Positions 25,090-35,042 of a stretch of 64,000 nucleotides of DNA are shown one piece after another. Location: positions 136,578,173 to 136,642,172 of the forward strand of contig ML681963.1 of assembly GCA_007922195.1 (NCBI GenBank). The letters are read 5' to 3'. The notes under the pieces are model-generated. The model did not search any database. It was not told where the DNA came from and saw nothing but the letters and a program-made list of their open reading frames with translations. The DNA comes from Podocnemis expansa. Its lineage: Eukaryota > Chordata > Testudines > Podocnemididae. The translations under genes and the position numbers were made by a program. Within the stretch, counting starts at the first letter, position 1, and each line of letters starts with the position of its first letter.

Positions 25090-25733
25090 AAATAAAACAA
25101 AAAACAAGGAGTCGTGTGGCACTTAAAGACTAATGCTGTGTTCACACACAGGGGGTTATTTCAATACGGTTGTTTCGAAACAACTTGTATCGAAATAACA
25201 CCTTATTTCGAAATAACTTAATTCGAATTAACAGTTTGTTAATTCGAATTAAGGAAAGAAGCTCAAAGCGAAATAGCAGGTTCAGGCAACAGTTATTTCG
25301 AAACAAGTCACTTGTTTCGAAACAACATGTTTGCATGGCATTGTTTCGAAACAATCATTTCGAAACAATGTTGTTTCGCCCACAGACTAGGTTTAACTTG
25401 TTTCGAAACAATGCCGTTGTTTTGAAACAACCGTGCGTCGTGTGAACAGCCTAAATCTTATTTCAAAACAACCTCTGTTGTTTCGAAATAAGAGGGCTGT
25501 GTGAACACAGCCTAACAGATTTATTTTTCGCATGAGCTTTCGTGGGAGAAAATCCCACTTCGTCAGATGCTTCGAACTTAAGTTTCCCCATCTTCGAAGC
25601 ATCTGACAAAGTGGGACTTTCTTCCACAAAAGCTCATGCGAAAAATAAATCTGTTAGTCTTTAAGTGCCACACGACTCCTTGGGTTTTTTTTCTTTTTTT
25701 GCTGGACCAGACTAACATGGCTGCCCCTTTGGA
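25090..25733 (+). mobile_element. Palindromic retroposon copy 2, with nested element
   Basis: Left arm 25,108-25,133 plus 25,513-25,569, right arm 25,591-25,680, then the unique tail 'ctggaccagactaacatggc' and 'tgcccctttggaa'. The hairpin centre is at about 25,575-25,590. Both arms carry the same variant GTCGTGTGG/CCACACGAC where other copies have GTCCTGTGG, so the arms have been homogenised. A Harbinger-like element sits in the left arm. A target duplication for this copy is not clear. Confidence 0.6.
25134..25512. mobile_element. Harbinger-like MITE rich in TTCGAA palindromes
   Basis: The ends TGCTGTGTTCACAC and GTGTGAACACAGCC are 14-bp inverted repeats with one mismatch. They are flanked by TAA on both sides (25,131-25,133 and 25,513-25,515), the 3-bp duplication typical of PIF/Harbinger elements. 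The interior is a dense series of short perfect palindromes such as TGTTTCGAAACA, TTATTTCGAAATAA and GTTAATTCGAATTAAC. No coding capacity; it would need transposase supplied in trans. Confidence 0.7.
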
Positions 25734-25954
25734 AACTAACACAGAAGCCCTGAATCAGTGCCAACCAGGACTTTAACCAGTACAATTTTGTACCAAATTA
25801 AGTTGCACCATGATAAATCCCCACTTTGCTTCCTTGCAGAACATCTGTATCAGGACCTAAATCAGTTTAATTATCTGAATGTGATTATGCCAGAGCAAAT
25901 GTCCTTACTATAAACAGGGCTAAGTAGGAGCAGTAACACTATATAGCTCTTACA

Positions 25955-26165
25955 ATGTTCTTCATCAGTAGACCTCAAGCAACTTTACAGAAAGGGGGAG
26001 GCAGTATAGTTATTGCCATTTTACAGATAGAGAAATTAAGGCACAGAGAGGAGAAATGACTTGGCCAAGGTCACCAAGCCAGACAAGAGCATAGCTCAGA
26101 AAAGAATCCTGGTCTTCTAAGTAACAGTTCAGTGCACCAGCCACTAGTCTACCTGCCTATCATTC
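25955..26165 (-). mobile_element. MIR/CORE-SINE
   Basis: The plus strand reads 'ccattttacagatagagaaa' followed by 'ttaaggcacagagaggagaaatg' and 'cttggccaaggtcaccaagc'. This is the reverse complement of the MIR core and 3' region. It continues into the tRNA-related head at 'tggtcttctaagtaacagtt'. It is one of the better preserved old SINEs in the window. Confidence 0.8.
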
Positions 26166-26296
26166 CTTTTGCTCCAGAAACATAATACCACCATTATCAT
26201 AAAGATGCGCTATTGTGAATGCTGCCATCTTGACCAACACTAGTATATGAACCTGAGTCAAAAGCATGTCTCTCTACTACAGCTTGAGTTTAAAAA

Positions 26297-26646
26297 TTAA
26301 AAAAAGAAGAAAAAAAAAGCAAGGAGTCCTGTGGCACTTAAAGACTAACAAATTTATTTATCACATGACCTTTTGTAGGAGAAAATCCCACTTTGTCAGA
26401 TACTCTGAAGTTGGGGGAACTTATAGAATGGGAGGAAAATAAATGCAGGGGAGTGTAAGACATGAGATCAGGTCATACTGTAACAGCAAATCAAAGCAGT
26501 TATTAAGATTCAGAAGTGGGATTTTCTCCCATGAAAGCTCATGAGATAAATAAATTTGTTAGTCTTTAAGTGCCACAGGACTCCTTGCTGCTGCCTTTTT
26601 TTTTTTCTCCTGGACTAGACTAACACAGTTGCCCCCTTTGGAACTT
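26297..26646 (+). mobile_element. Palindromic retroposon copy 3
   Basis: Flanked by a 15-16 bp duplication, AGCTTGAGTTTAAAAAT at left (26,281-26,297) and AGCTTGAGTTAAAAAT at right (26,647-26,662). It begins in an A-rich stretch, then 'caaggagtcctgtggcac' and the left arm, a unique centre at about 26,410-26,515, the right arm, a polypyrimidine stretch and the terminal 'gttgccccctttggaa'. The long duplication is of the kind left by target-primed reverse transcription, not by a cut-and-paste transposase. Confidence 0.7.
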
Positions 26647-26662
26647 AGCTTGAGTTAAAAAT

Positions 26663-27589
26663 CTCTGTAGCTAGGGGATGTTACCTATTCGCTCCCTCTG
26701 TGGATTGGGTACACAGGGGGACACATAACTCATGTTACACAGTGAGTTACACTATCTCAAACACCACCTCTTTTTATGATGTCACCAATAAACCCTGAGC
26801 TTTAAATGCAGGTTAAAAGAGGCTAAAAAGGGAGAGATTTATTTTTAAGTTCTGTCAAGGGCACCCACAGTATATGAACAAGAATCCTTTCTAGCATTTC
26901 TATATATTAACATAAAGATAAATCACAGCATCAGCAAACCAAATTTAATACAAAAAGCCTCTTGTATGTTTCAGGTAAATCATAACAATCAGGTAACTTT
27001 CACTGAAAACAATAGCCTGGTAGCCTCAATAGCACCTTATTTACACAAATAAGCTCTCTCACCGACTTCATTCGATGACAACCAGGATACTTCAACAAGA
27101 ATTGATTTTTAGAATTTCACCATGACTGTTCATGACTGCTTTTCAGACTTCTAGCTCTGCTAAAACAGAAGCAGTTCTCATTGGAACATTAAAAGGTACT
27201 TTTTAGCCAGGAATATTTTTCTGTAAAATTTTAGCTGTCTATCTCAGTCTTTTTTCCCCTATTTTTCTTAGTAATGGGTAAAGCATGGAGGTGGGGGATA
27301 ACCTATTTTTTTTCATACAAGGCTTAGCCTCACCAAGCTGGGAATACGTCAGCCCACAAAGTGAAACCACTAAGGAGCAACTCAAAAGGGGTAAGGATTA
27401 AAACAATTTTAGGCATTGTCAGCAATAACCGTTACTAGCACTTCAGTGACAACCAAAGAGAAGAAGCAGAGACATTCACATCTAGTGCTGAATTCTTTCT
27501 CCTGAAAGGAAATTGTATTTAAATTGATTAAAATGAGGAGATGGCACAATGGGACAGCCTAATTTGACTACTGACTGATCTTTGGTTCC
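26663..27589. other. Gene-free interval
   Basis: No gene or repeat family recognised. Confidence 0.4.
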
Positions 27590-27975
27590 TGGTAGTGGAA
27601 ATGTCGATGGGATGATTGATGGGGTTGGGTTCTAAGTTATTACAGAGAACTTTTTATGGAGTATCTGTCTGATCAGTCTTGCCCACATGCTCAGGGTTTT
27701 ATTGATGATCATACTGGGGTTGGGAAGAAATTTTCCCTCAAATCAGATTAGCAAAGGCTCTGGTGAGTTTTCACCTTCTACAGCATGCGGCATGGCTCAA
27801 TTGCTGATGGATTCTCTGTACCTTAAAGTCTTTAAATTATGATTTGAGGACTTTAATAACGGAGTCACAGGTTAGATGTTTGTTACAGGAGTGGGTGAGT
27901 GAGATTCTGTGGTGTGCACTGCAGAGGAGGTCAGACTAGATGATCATATTGGTCTATGAGTCTATGATTTTGCCA
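27590..27975 (+). mobile_element. CR1 LINE 3' UTR fragment
   Basis: Contains the CR1 tail landmarks in plus orientation: 'tcttgcccacatgctcaggg', 'gggaagaaattttccctc', 'gaggactttaataacggagt', and the terminal 'ggtcagactagatgatcata' with 'tctatgagtctatg'. The same region occurs in reverse orientation at 29,655-30,295. Untranslated sequence only. Confidence 0.7.
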
Positions 27976-29654
27976 CCTGTTACAGGTACTGAATGAAAGG
28001 AGGTATCCTTTCTTATACCCAAAGATGAACCATATAATTTTCACTTCAATGACTTAATTTACAGCAAGTGACAAGAACAAACACGGAATAACAAAACCAA
28101 AGCCTTCAAGAAAAAGCACTGGGTGTCTCATGCAACTCACTGCTTCCCTCAGCCTCATAGAATATGAGCTGCCTCTGCAGATGGACAGACTCTTTAGAAA
28201 TCGACAGACATATAGTACATTGAAAATAATGTTATAACAATCATCAATATTATCACAGGTAATCTCTTAATACCATGCTCTTCCATGGGTAGAGGGCAAA
28301 CGCCAAGTACAGGCACTTTCCAGAGTGTCACATCCAAAGATGAGTGGAAAAGCTCTGCAAAATACAGCATGATTATTTTTTTTCCATGTTATACTCCTTG
28401 ACAAAAGGCACTCAGCATCTAGCATGATCTAAATTTAACTGAGAATCATTTAAATCCTATTTTCCAAAGGCCATCTAAATCTCAGCTTGCCAATCCTCTC
28501 ATAGTACCTTTTATTTGTGGAAGTCTATTCAAGTTTAAATACATGTGATAAGCCTCATCTTGCTTACTGACAGTCACATTTCTATTTTAGGACCAACATT
28601 TCAAACAAAATTATTTTGGCTTTAGCACCTTCCTGACCTCCTCTTTTTATATAAGAGAAATATGGAATGGCATGCTTATTAGAAATTGTTCAATTTGGTA
28701 CATCAAATCAAATCTAAGGAAAAAGGAAGAAAAACAAAGTTACTCCATAAACTTGACCCAAATTAGTCTACAACTATTTTTTAAAAACTATTGTTGAAAA
28801 ACAGTGCAAATGAACAACTATGAAACACTTAATAGAAAACTTTTCAGGTGAACTCAAGGGTAAACCTAATCTGTCCATTGTGATATACAGTAATCACTAG
28901 AAACATTTGTTGAAGACTGTGAAGACTGTCAGGTAGTGGCAACTCCCAGGAGGGAGCAACAAACATACCAGGAGTATAAAATCACTAAACAGTAAACAAA
29001 AGGATAAACTACAGCTGTAGCATGATTACATTCAGAAAACCAAAAGCAAATATGAATGCTGATTTCTTAAGGGGTCTGGACACCAGCAGGCAGATGGAGC
29101 ATTTACTAGTATTCTTCCTGATGTATAACCATCCCAACAATATTCAATTAAAACCAACACCATCAGAGGCTGTTGACCCCTGAACTTCAAGGAAGAAAGT
29201 GCTGTAACAATCCTTAGCCATATAGTGACCACACTCTATGGTTACCTTCAAATTAAAAAATTTTAAAAAATATAACTCAAGACCCTTTACTGCTCAGTGA
29301 CCTAACAAGTAACTCCACTAGACCAGTCAGTGGAGAGAAATGATATTCAAATATATACACAAAACAGGGCAGTAGTCAAGATGGACACACAAAAAGTCAG
29401 AGTGTACTCAATGACTTGCTGTCTGAGATTGGAGCAGAGAATCCCCATCAAAGCTATAGCAGCAGATGACAATCTAAAAGGCTCTGACAATGCCATGAAT
29501 GTTATGAATTCACAGTGTTGACTGGCTGCTGTGAATCACACAGTCTTTGGGGTTCAGAAAGATATGGATAAGGTTTCTGAAAGTCTACTAAGCACATTTT
29601 TTTTGCCTACCTCTAACTCAGGGCACAGCTTACCTGCTAGTGGATTCTCTGTAC
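27976..29654. other. Gene-free interval
   Basis: AT-rich sequence with frames under 70 codons and no recognised repeat. Confidence 0.4.
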
Positions 29655-30295
29655 CTTACAGAATCATAGATTCTAAGCTCAGAAGGGACCAGTATGATCA
29701 TCTAGTCTGATCTCCTGTACAATGCAGGCCTCAAAACCTCACCCATCCACTCCAGCAATAAGCCTCTAAGCTATGACTGTGTTATTTACCTCCTCAAATC
29801 ATGATTTAAGACCTTAAGATACAGAGAATTCACAGTAGGTGGGCCATTCCCCACGCTACACAGGAAGGAGGAAAACCCCAGGAACCCTAGCCAATCAGCC
29901 CTGTGGGAAAATTCCTTCCTGCCCCAAATATGGTGATCAGTTTTAAACCCTGAACATGTGGGCAAGTCTCAAGAGCCAGTCACCCAAGAAAGAATTCTCT
30001 GTAATAACTCAGAACCCACCCCATCTACCTCCCTTCTTAGGCCACTTGCATATCCACCACCAGCAGCCAAAGATCAAAGATCAGTCAATTTCCAAAGTAG
30101 GCTTTCCCATCATACCATCCCCTCCATAAACCTATCAAGCTCAGTTCTGAAAGCAGTTATGGTTTTTACCCCCACAGCTCCCCTTGGAAGGATATTCCAG
30201 AACTTTATTCCTCTAATGATCAGAAACCTGCATCTAATTTCAAGCCTAAATTTCCTCATGGACAGTTTATATGCATTTGTTCTAGTGTTCACGCT
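29655..30295 (-). mobile_element. CR1 LINE 3' fragment (ORF2 end and 3' UTR)
   Basis: Starts on the plus strand at 'gaatcatagattctaagctc', the CR1 tail. It passes through the 3' UTR landmarks also seen at 27,590-27,975. It then reaches the ORF2 C-terminal region, where the minus strand encodes 'GIKFWNILPRGAVGV' and 'TELDRFMEGMV' at 30,292-30,110. The 5' part is truncated. Confidence 0.7.
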
Positions 30296-30420
30296 GGTCT
30301 TTAAACCATTATTTGAGGATTTCGATAACTCAGTAACAGGTTAGAGATTCATTATGGGAATGGGTGGGTGAAGTTCTGTGGCCTTGTACAGAAGGTCCCT
30401 TCTGATCTTAGAGTCTATTC
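30296..30420 (+). mobile_element. CR1 LINE tail, opposite orientation
   Basis: 'gaggatttcgataactcagt' through 'ggtcccttctgatcttagag' matches the end of 27,590-27,975 in the plus direction. It directly abuts the minus-strand CR1 fragment, making a head-to-head composite. Confidence 0.55.
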
Positions 30421-30665
30421 CCTTGACCATTTCTTCAATCAATGAAGCTACGCTTTCCATGCAGTATCTCTTGTTTTCTGATGGACAGTTCAAGAACAGT
30501 TAGATCCAGAATGAAAGGGAAGCCACCTACAGACTATGAAAAAAAAAGATGAATAAAAACTGCATCCTACTTGATGCAGACAAAGTTTTGACATTTTTCT
30601 TGGAATCTAATAGATTAAAAAGGTAAAAAAAACAAAAAAAAAACACCTTTAGACTTGATACTTAA

Positions 30666-30862
30666 GCCTTGTCTACGCTGCACTGTTGTGTCAACAAAAG
30701 TCTACTTTCATTGACAAAACAATAGAGGAGTACAAACAAATTCTCCTTCTGCAGACAACACCCATGCTTCACCAACACAATGAAACCACTTCAATGAAAG
30801 GCATATGGATTTTTGCAATGCAGTTGGATCAACCCAGCATCAGTATAGACACTGCACTTAAT
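30666..30862. mobile_element. Possible miniature inverted-repeat element
   Basis: The left end CCTTGTCTACGCTGCAC and the right end around CATCAGTATAGACACTGCAC are imperfect inverted repeats of the same 'GTCTA(C/T)ACTG' type seen near 7,364 and 57,609. Non-coding. Confidence 0.35.
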
Positions 30863-31186
30863 TATGTTGCCTAATGGCCTCCACGAAGTGTTCCACAATG
30901 CCCATTTTAGCCACTCTGGTCAGCAGTTTGAACTCCACTGTCCTGAACATGCACACATATCTACCCCTGTCTGTACAAAGGCCCAGGAATTTTAAAGGAT
31001 ATGTACATTTCTTCTTGCTTACTCGGCATGCACAGTTCACAGAGCATCTTCCCAACTAACCGGGCTGGCTTTTCAGAGCAGATGCACTCACCAGACAGCA
31101 TACACTGGAGCTGTGGGATCTGCTGGCTCTTTGGGGAGAGGAAGCTGTCCAGCTCCAGCCACAGGAACTTCTGATACCTACTAGAT

Positions 31187-32313
31187 CAGTGATTCCCAAC
31201 CAGTCTGCCAGGGCACACTGGTGTGCCATGAGCATCCCTGAGAGCTGGAGTTAAAGTTCCCTCTCTGCTCGGCCCAGCCATATGGGCTGTGCAGGGCTGG
31301 GAAAAAGCAGGGGTTAAAGTAAGGGGGAAGGCACCAGAACACAGTTCTGGGACCCCCTATATTTAGGCAGCCTTCTGGCCCCCCCAAAAATGGAGGAAGG
31401 CACTGGAACATGGAGTTCCAGGGATCCCCCTAAAAATAACAGGAGGACCCCAAACACAGCATTCCGGTGGCTCCACTTTAGGCCCAGCCGGCAGAGAGGG
31501 GCGGGACACCGGCAGTGCGTGAATCTCCCCCTGCAAGGCAGAGCAGCTTGTCAGGCAGCCTGCAAAGAGCCCAGGTAAGGGCTTGGGGGGGGGGCTGCTG
31601 AGGGTTGTGTGTGGGGCAGATGTGTGTTTGTAGCAGAAGTGGCTGGGAAAGGCTGTGTAGCAGACAGTGTGTAGCTGGGGTTGTGGGGTGGCTGTTTGGT
31701 TGAGGGGTTGTAGCTGGGATTGTGGTGTGGTTGTGGGGGGGGGGTTCACTGGGGGCTGGAAGCCTAGTTCTGGCCCCTGCAGTGATGGGAGGGCCCATCA
31801 CAGGCAGTAGGGGGCTGAGGGAGGGGAAGATGGGACCCACTGGGGTGCGAGGGAGCAGCAGTGGGGTGAGGATTTGCTCTGGGTGGCAGGGAGCCACTGT
31901 GGAGAAGAGGGAAGTGGGTGCTGCACCATGCCCCCCTCCCCTACCTTCCCACTCCCCAGTTTCCCCTCTGCCTCCCCCCCCCACAAAGCCACTCTTGTTC
32001 TCCCTGCCTTTCCCCTCTCTTGCCACGCTTGTGCTGTTCCCCACATGGCTCCCCTTGTCCTCTTTTGCCACCCCTGCTCTGCTCTGCTCCCCACACTCAC
32101 TCCTGCCACTGCACACAACTCCTGACCCACCATGCTTTGCCACCCCTACTACTCCACATAGGAGCATTTCTGAAACACTCTGCCATGGTTCATGAATATT
32201 CGTAAGTAATTTAAGTTAATTTGAAAATTCATGAGTTTTTTAATGGTGATGTGCCTCAAAAAATTTGAAGGTATCAAGGTGTGCCATGGCAGAGAAAAGG
32301 TTGGGAACCACTG
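31187..32313. mobile_element. Non-autonomous hAT transposon, 1.13 kb
   Basis: Perfect 8-bp target duplication TACTAGAT at 31,179-31,186 and 32,314-32,321. The inverted termini CAGTGATTCCCAACC and GGTTGGGAACCACTG differ at one position. TCTAGA-like 8-bp duplications and CAGnG ends are the hallmark of hAT elements. The interior (31,440-32,160) is strongly GC- and CT-rich and lacks a transposase, so mobility would need transposase in trans. The 229-codon minus frame and several overlapping frames are composition artefacts without a conserved domain. Confidence 0.9.
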
Positions 32314-32321
32314 TACTAGAT

Positions 32322-32879
32322 GATTGCCAGTGGGATGCAAAAGAAGGGGCACAAAAGGGACAAGCAACAGTGCAATGAAAAAAATCAGGAAGCTGAGGCA
32401 AGAGTACCAGAAAACAAAGGACGCCAACCATTGTTCTGGTGCAGCGCTGAAGACATTATACTTCTCCAGAGAGCTGTGGAAGAACTGAGACAAAGGGTTT
32501 TTCAAGAATGAGAAATGCATTCACCCAGTGGATTGACTGAAAGAACTAAAGGGATGATAGTGCAGTGCAGCATTCTGGCCAGTTAAGACAGGTTGGGGAC
32601 AGCATAGAGAACTATTTATCAGCAGACCTATATACAAAGTCAAAAGATTGGCTAGAGTATTCAAAAGAGGAATACATACTAGTAATGGTCCAGGAATGAA
32701 AAAACACATTAAGAGAGATTAAAACATTTTTGCACTCCAAAAACCTGTATATGCCCATTCATCAGCTTTATTTTATGCATTTTCTTCAAAAGTTCAGCAT
32801 GAATGAAATGTCATGACTGAAAACAGCTTTTTCTACCTGAAAGCCATAACCAGGACCTTCCTCAAATAAGTTATTTAAA
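32322..32879. other. Gene-free interval
   Basis: No gene or repeat recognised; frames are under 125 codons and overlap on both strands. Confidence 0.35.
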
Positions 32880-32889
32880 ATATAAGACA

Positions 32890-32960
32890 GAAGCTGGCTT
32901 TGAACCCAGCCTGCCCACTGCCTAGGTGAGCACCCAAACCACTTGACTATAAGCCTTCTT
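32890..32960 (-). mobile_element. tRNA-derived SINE head
   Basis: On the minus strand TAGTCAAGTGG (32,949-32,939) fits the pol III A box and GGTTCAAAGCC (32,906-32,896) fits the B box, with about 32 nt between them. The surrounding bases do not fold into a complete cloverleaf by eye, so this looks like the promoter-bearing head of a SINE and not a working tRNA gene. Confidence 0.4.
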
Positions 32961-33339
32961 TGCCACTCTGTCGATGAAATCACATTATAACTGGAGATAC
33001 AGCAACAAGGTTCCAATGAAACTTCTAATTGTACCTAAACATTTGCAGTGTCTAAACTCTAAACTTCCACATCACCCATTTTGCATCTCTATATTTGTTT
33101 ATTCGGAAGTTTACAAAATTGTACCTCTAAGAAAAGTCTCTGGGCACATGTACTATTTCTTAAAACCAACAAACTCTTAACCAGTTTTAAGAAAAACTAC
33201 AGACAAACCTTAAGTTAGTAAGCTCAACCCCACAATAAAATAAACCCAATGGTCAAATGCTCTGCTCCCTCTCTGTCAGGCAAAGGCCTGGGAAATCAAA
33301 CTGACTTTCTACCATGCCTTGACGGTCCACAGATGCAGG

Positions 33340-34028
33340 ATGTAACATTCTTAGACTTCTATAAGGCATTTACCCAGCTAGCACATGACAGTTTGATTAA
33401 AAATCAGAATGGACGTAAATTAACTTGGTACATATTAAATGTATTAAAAGCTGTGTCATTGATAGGTCTCAGAATGTAATTACAAACCGGGAAACATCAT
33501 CAAATGGCTGTATTCCTGGAGGTGTCCCACAGGGATCAGTTCCTGGCCCTACACTATTCAAGATTTTTATCAATGACCTGCAAGAAAATATAAAATCATC
33601 AGCTTATAAAGTTTGTAGATGACACAAAAATTGGGGAGTGGTAAATAACGAAGAAGGCAGGTCACTAATGTAGAGTGATCTCATCACTTGATAAGCCAGG
33701 TGCAAGCAAACAATATACGTTTGAATATGACTAAATGTAAGCATATACATATAGGAATTAAAAAAAAATGCAGGGACTACTTCAACAATAGAGGGTGGAA
33801 AGGAGATTCAGGGTAATTGAACATAGGTCAGTGGGATTCCAGGCAGACAATGCTCCAATGGTCATGGTGCATTTTCAGTCACTGCCAAATTTTAAATCGT
33901 TTGGATATTTTTCTAAAAGACCCACTCTTAGACTTACTCTGGAGAAGTTCTATAGTCTGTGTTATACAGGAGGTCAGAATAGATAGTTACAATGGTCCCT
34001 TCTGACCTTAGCACCAGATTCTAGATTC
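33340..34028 (+). mobile_element. Old CR1 LINE fragment (RT domain and 3' end)
   Basis: Motif A remnant 'FLDFYKAFTQLAHDSLI' at about 33,350-33,400, and motif B 'GGVPQGSVPGPTLFKIFINDL' split by frame at about 33,520-33,580. A motif C remnant near 33,612-33,630 encodes VDDTK. An internal deletion leads to the tail 'ggtcagaatagatagttaca' and 'atggtcccttctgacc'. Truncated, frame-shifted and inactive. Confidence 0.65.
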
Positions 34029-34519
34029 ACAGGTTACATCAGAGCAGAAAAGTAGTAAATTTCGGAGTTGCAGGCACACCGCTGAAAATACCCCAGGCCT
34101 CAAATATTCAAAAAACACAGACCGGCATGCCCTGACACAACACATATATGATCTCAATCACTGAAACAGGACAAAATGAGAGAAAATCTCTCTGTGAGTG
34201 AGGACACAACTACATAAAACTTCAAAGACCAAAGCCAAGATGTGGTAGGTGTCCTGAACAGAAAACTGCATGTTTAACTTGGACTTGATCACATGATGTC
34301 CTGTTCTCAGATGCAAACAGTGCAAGATGCAGTTTTAAAGGCTTCTTTGAAAGTGTGACACAATATATTAATCCAGTAGCCCACATAAAAGAAAGTTGCA
34401 TAATTTTGTACAGTGCTCCTGAACACTATGCAATGTTTACTACACTCAGCCAATGTTGTTCATTGCTGTTTATGTGTTGAAATTCATTTGAAAGATATCC
34501 TTTTAAGATGACTCGCATC

Positions 34520-34850
34520 TGTGATTGAGAAGGATGGAAAGGTAAAAGGTCTGGATTCCAATCCTAGCTCTGCCACTGACTTACTGTATAGCAAGGCAAT
34601 TAAGGTACATCCACATAGCAATGAAACAGCCCTGAAGACCAAGCTCCACAAGTCTCAGTTTTCTTTGCTGTCTAAACATAACCCTTAATCTCTGCAAGAC
34701 TCCTATTTTGTTTTGCTGAACTAGACTAACACAGTTACCCCTTTGGAACTTAATCTCTATGCTTCCCATAATCTCCCTCTGCATAATGAGGCTAATAGAA
34801 CAGCCTTCTTTGTAAAGCATTTTGTGACCTACAGCTGAAAAGTGTTAAAA
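34520..34850 (+). mobile_element. MIR/CORE-SINE split by a retroposon fragment
   Basis: Head and core at 34,520-34,605 ('ttccaatcctagctctgcca' then 'ctgacttactgta') and tail at 34,760-34,850 ('tttgtaaagcattttgtgac'). The two parts are separated by about 140 bp that includes a palindromic-retroposon fragment with its own target duplication. Confidence 0.6.
34694..34748 (+). mobile_element. Palindromic retroposon, 5'-truncated copy
   Basis: A 55-bp fragment holding only the unique tail, from 'gcaagactcctattttg' to 'cccctttggaa'. It is bracketed by a 10-bp duplication CTTAATCTCT (34,684-34,693 and 34,749-34,758). Fixed 3' end, variable 5' end and a duplication together indicate insertion by target-primed reverse transcription. 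Confidence 0.65.
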
Positions 34851-35042
34851 ACCAGGGACAGTCATCCTCAGGATGGTATTTCAACATCCCTTATATACTC
34901 ACTTGTTTCTGATTTGGCTCCAGCTCCCAGGAAGTGAATCCAATCCAGTGTTTCACCTTGGCTTTCAGCTGACTATTTGCCAGGAACAGAACTGCCAAGA
35001 ACTGTGTCACACCATTCCCATCAGCCCCTGCTCACTGCAATT

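Noticed and set aside
25134..25512. CRISPR-like array because of repeated TTCGAA units
   Set aside because: Units are short palindromes with irregular spacing and no spacers, inside a transposon with inverted ends in a vertebrate genome.
31478..32195. Overlapping frames of 229 and 157 codons on both strands
   Set aside because: They lie wholly inside a GC/CT-rich hAT element, are open on both strands at once and have no domain; this is base composition.
32896..32949. A functional tRNA gene
   Set aside because: A and B boxes are present but I cannot fold acceptor and anticodon stems; it fits a SINE head.
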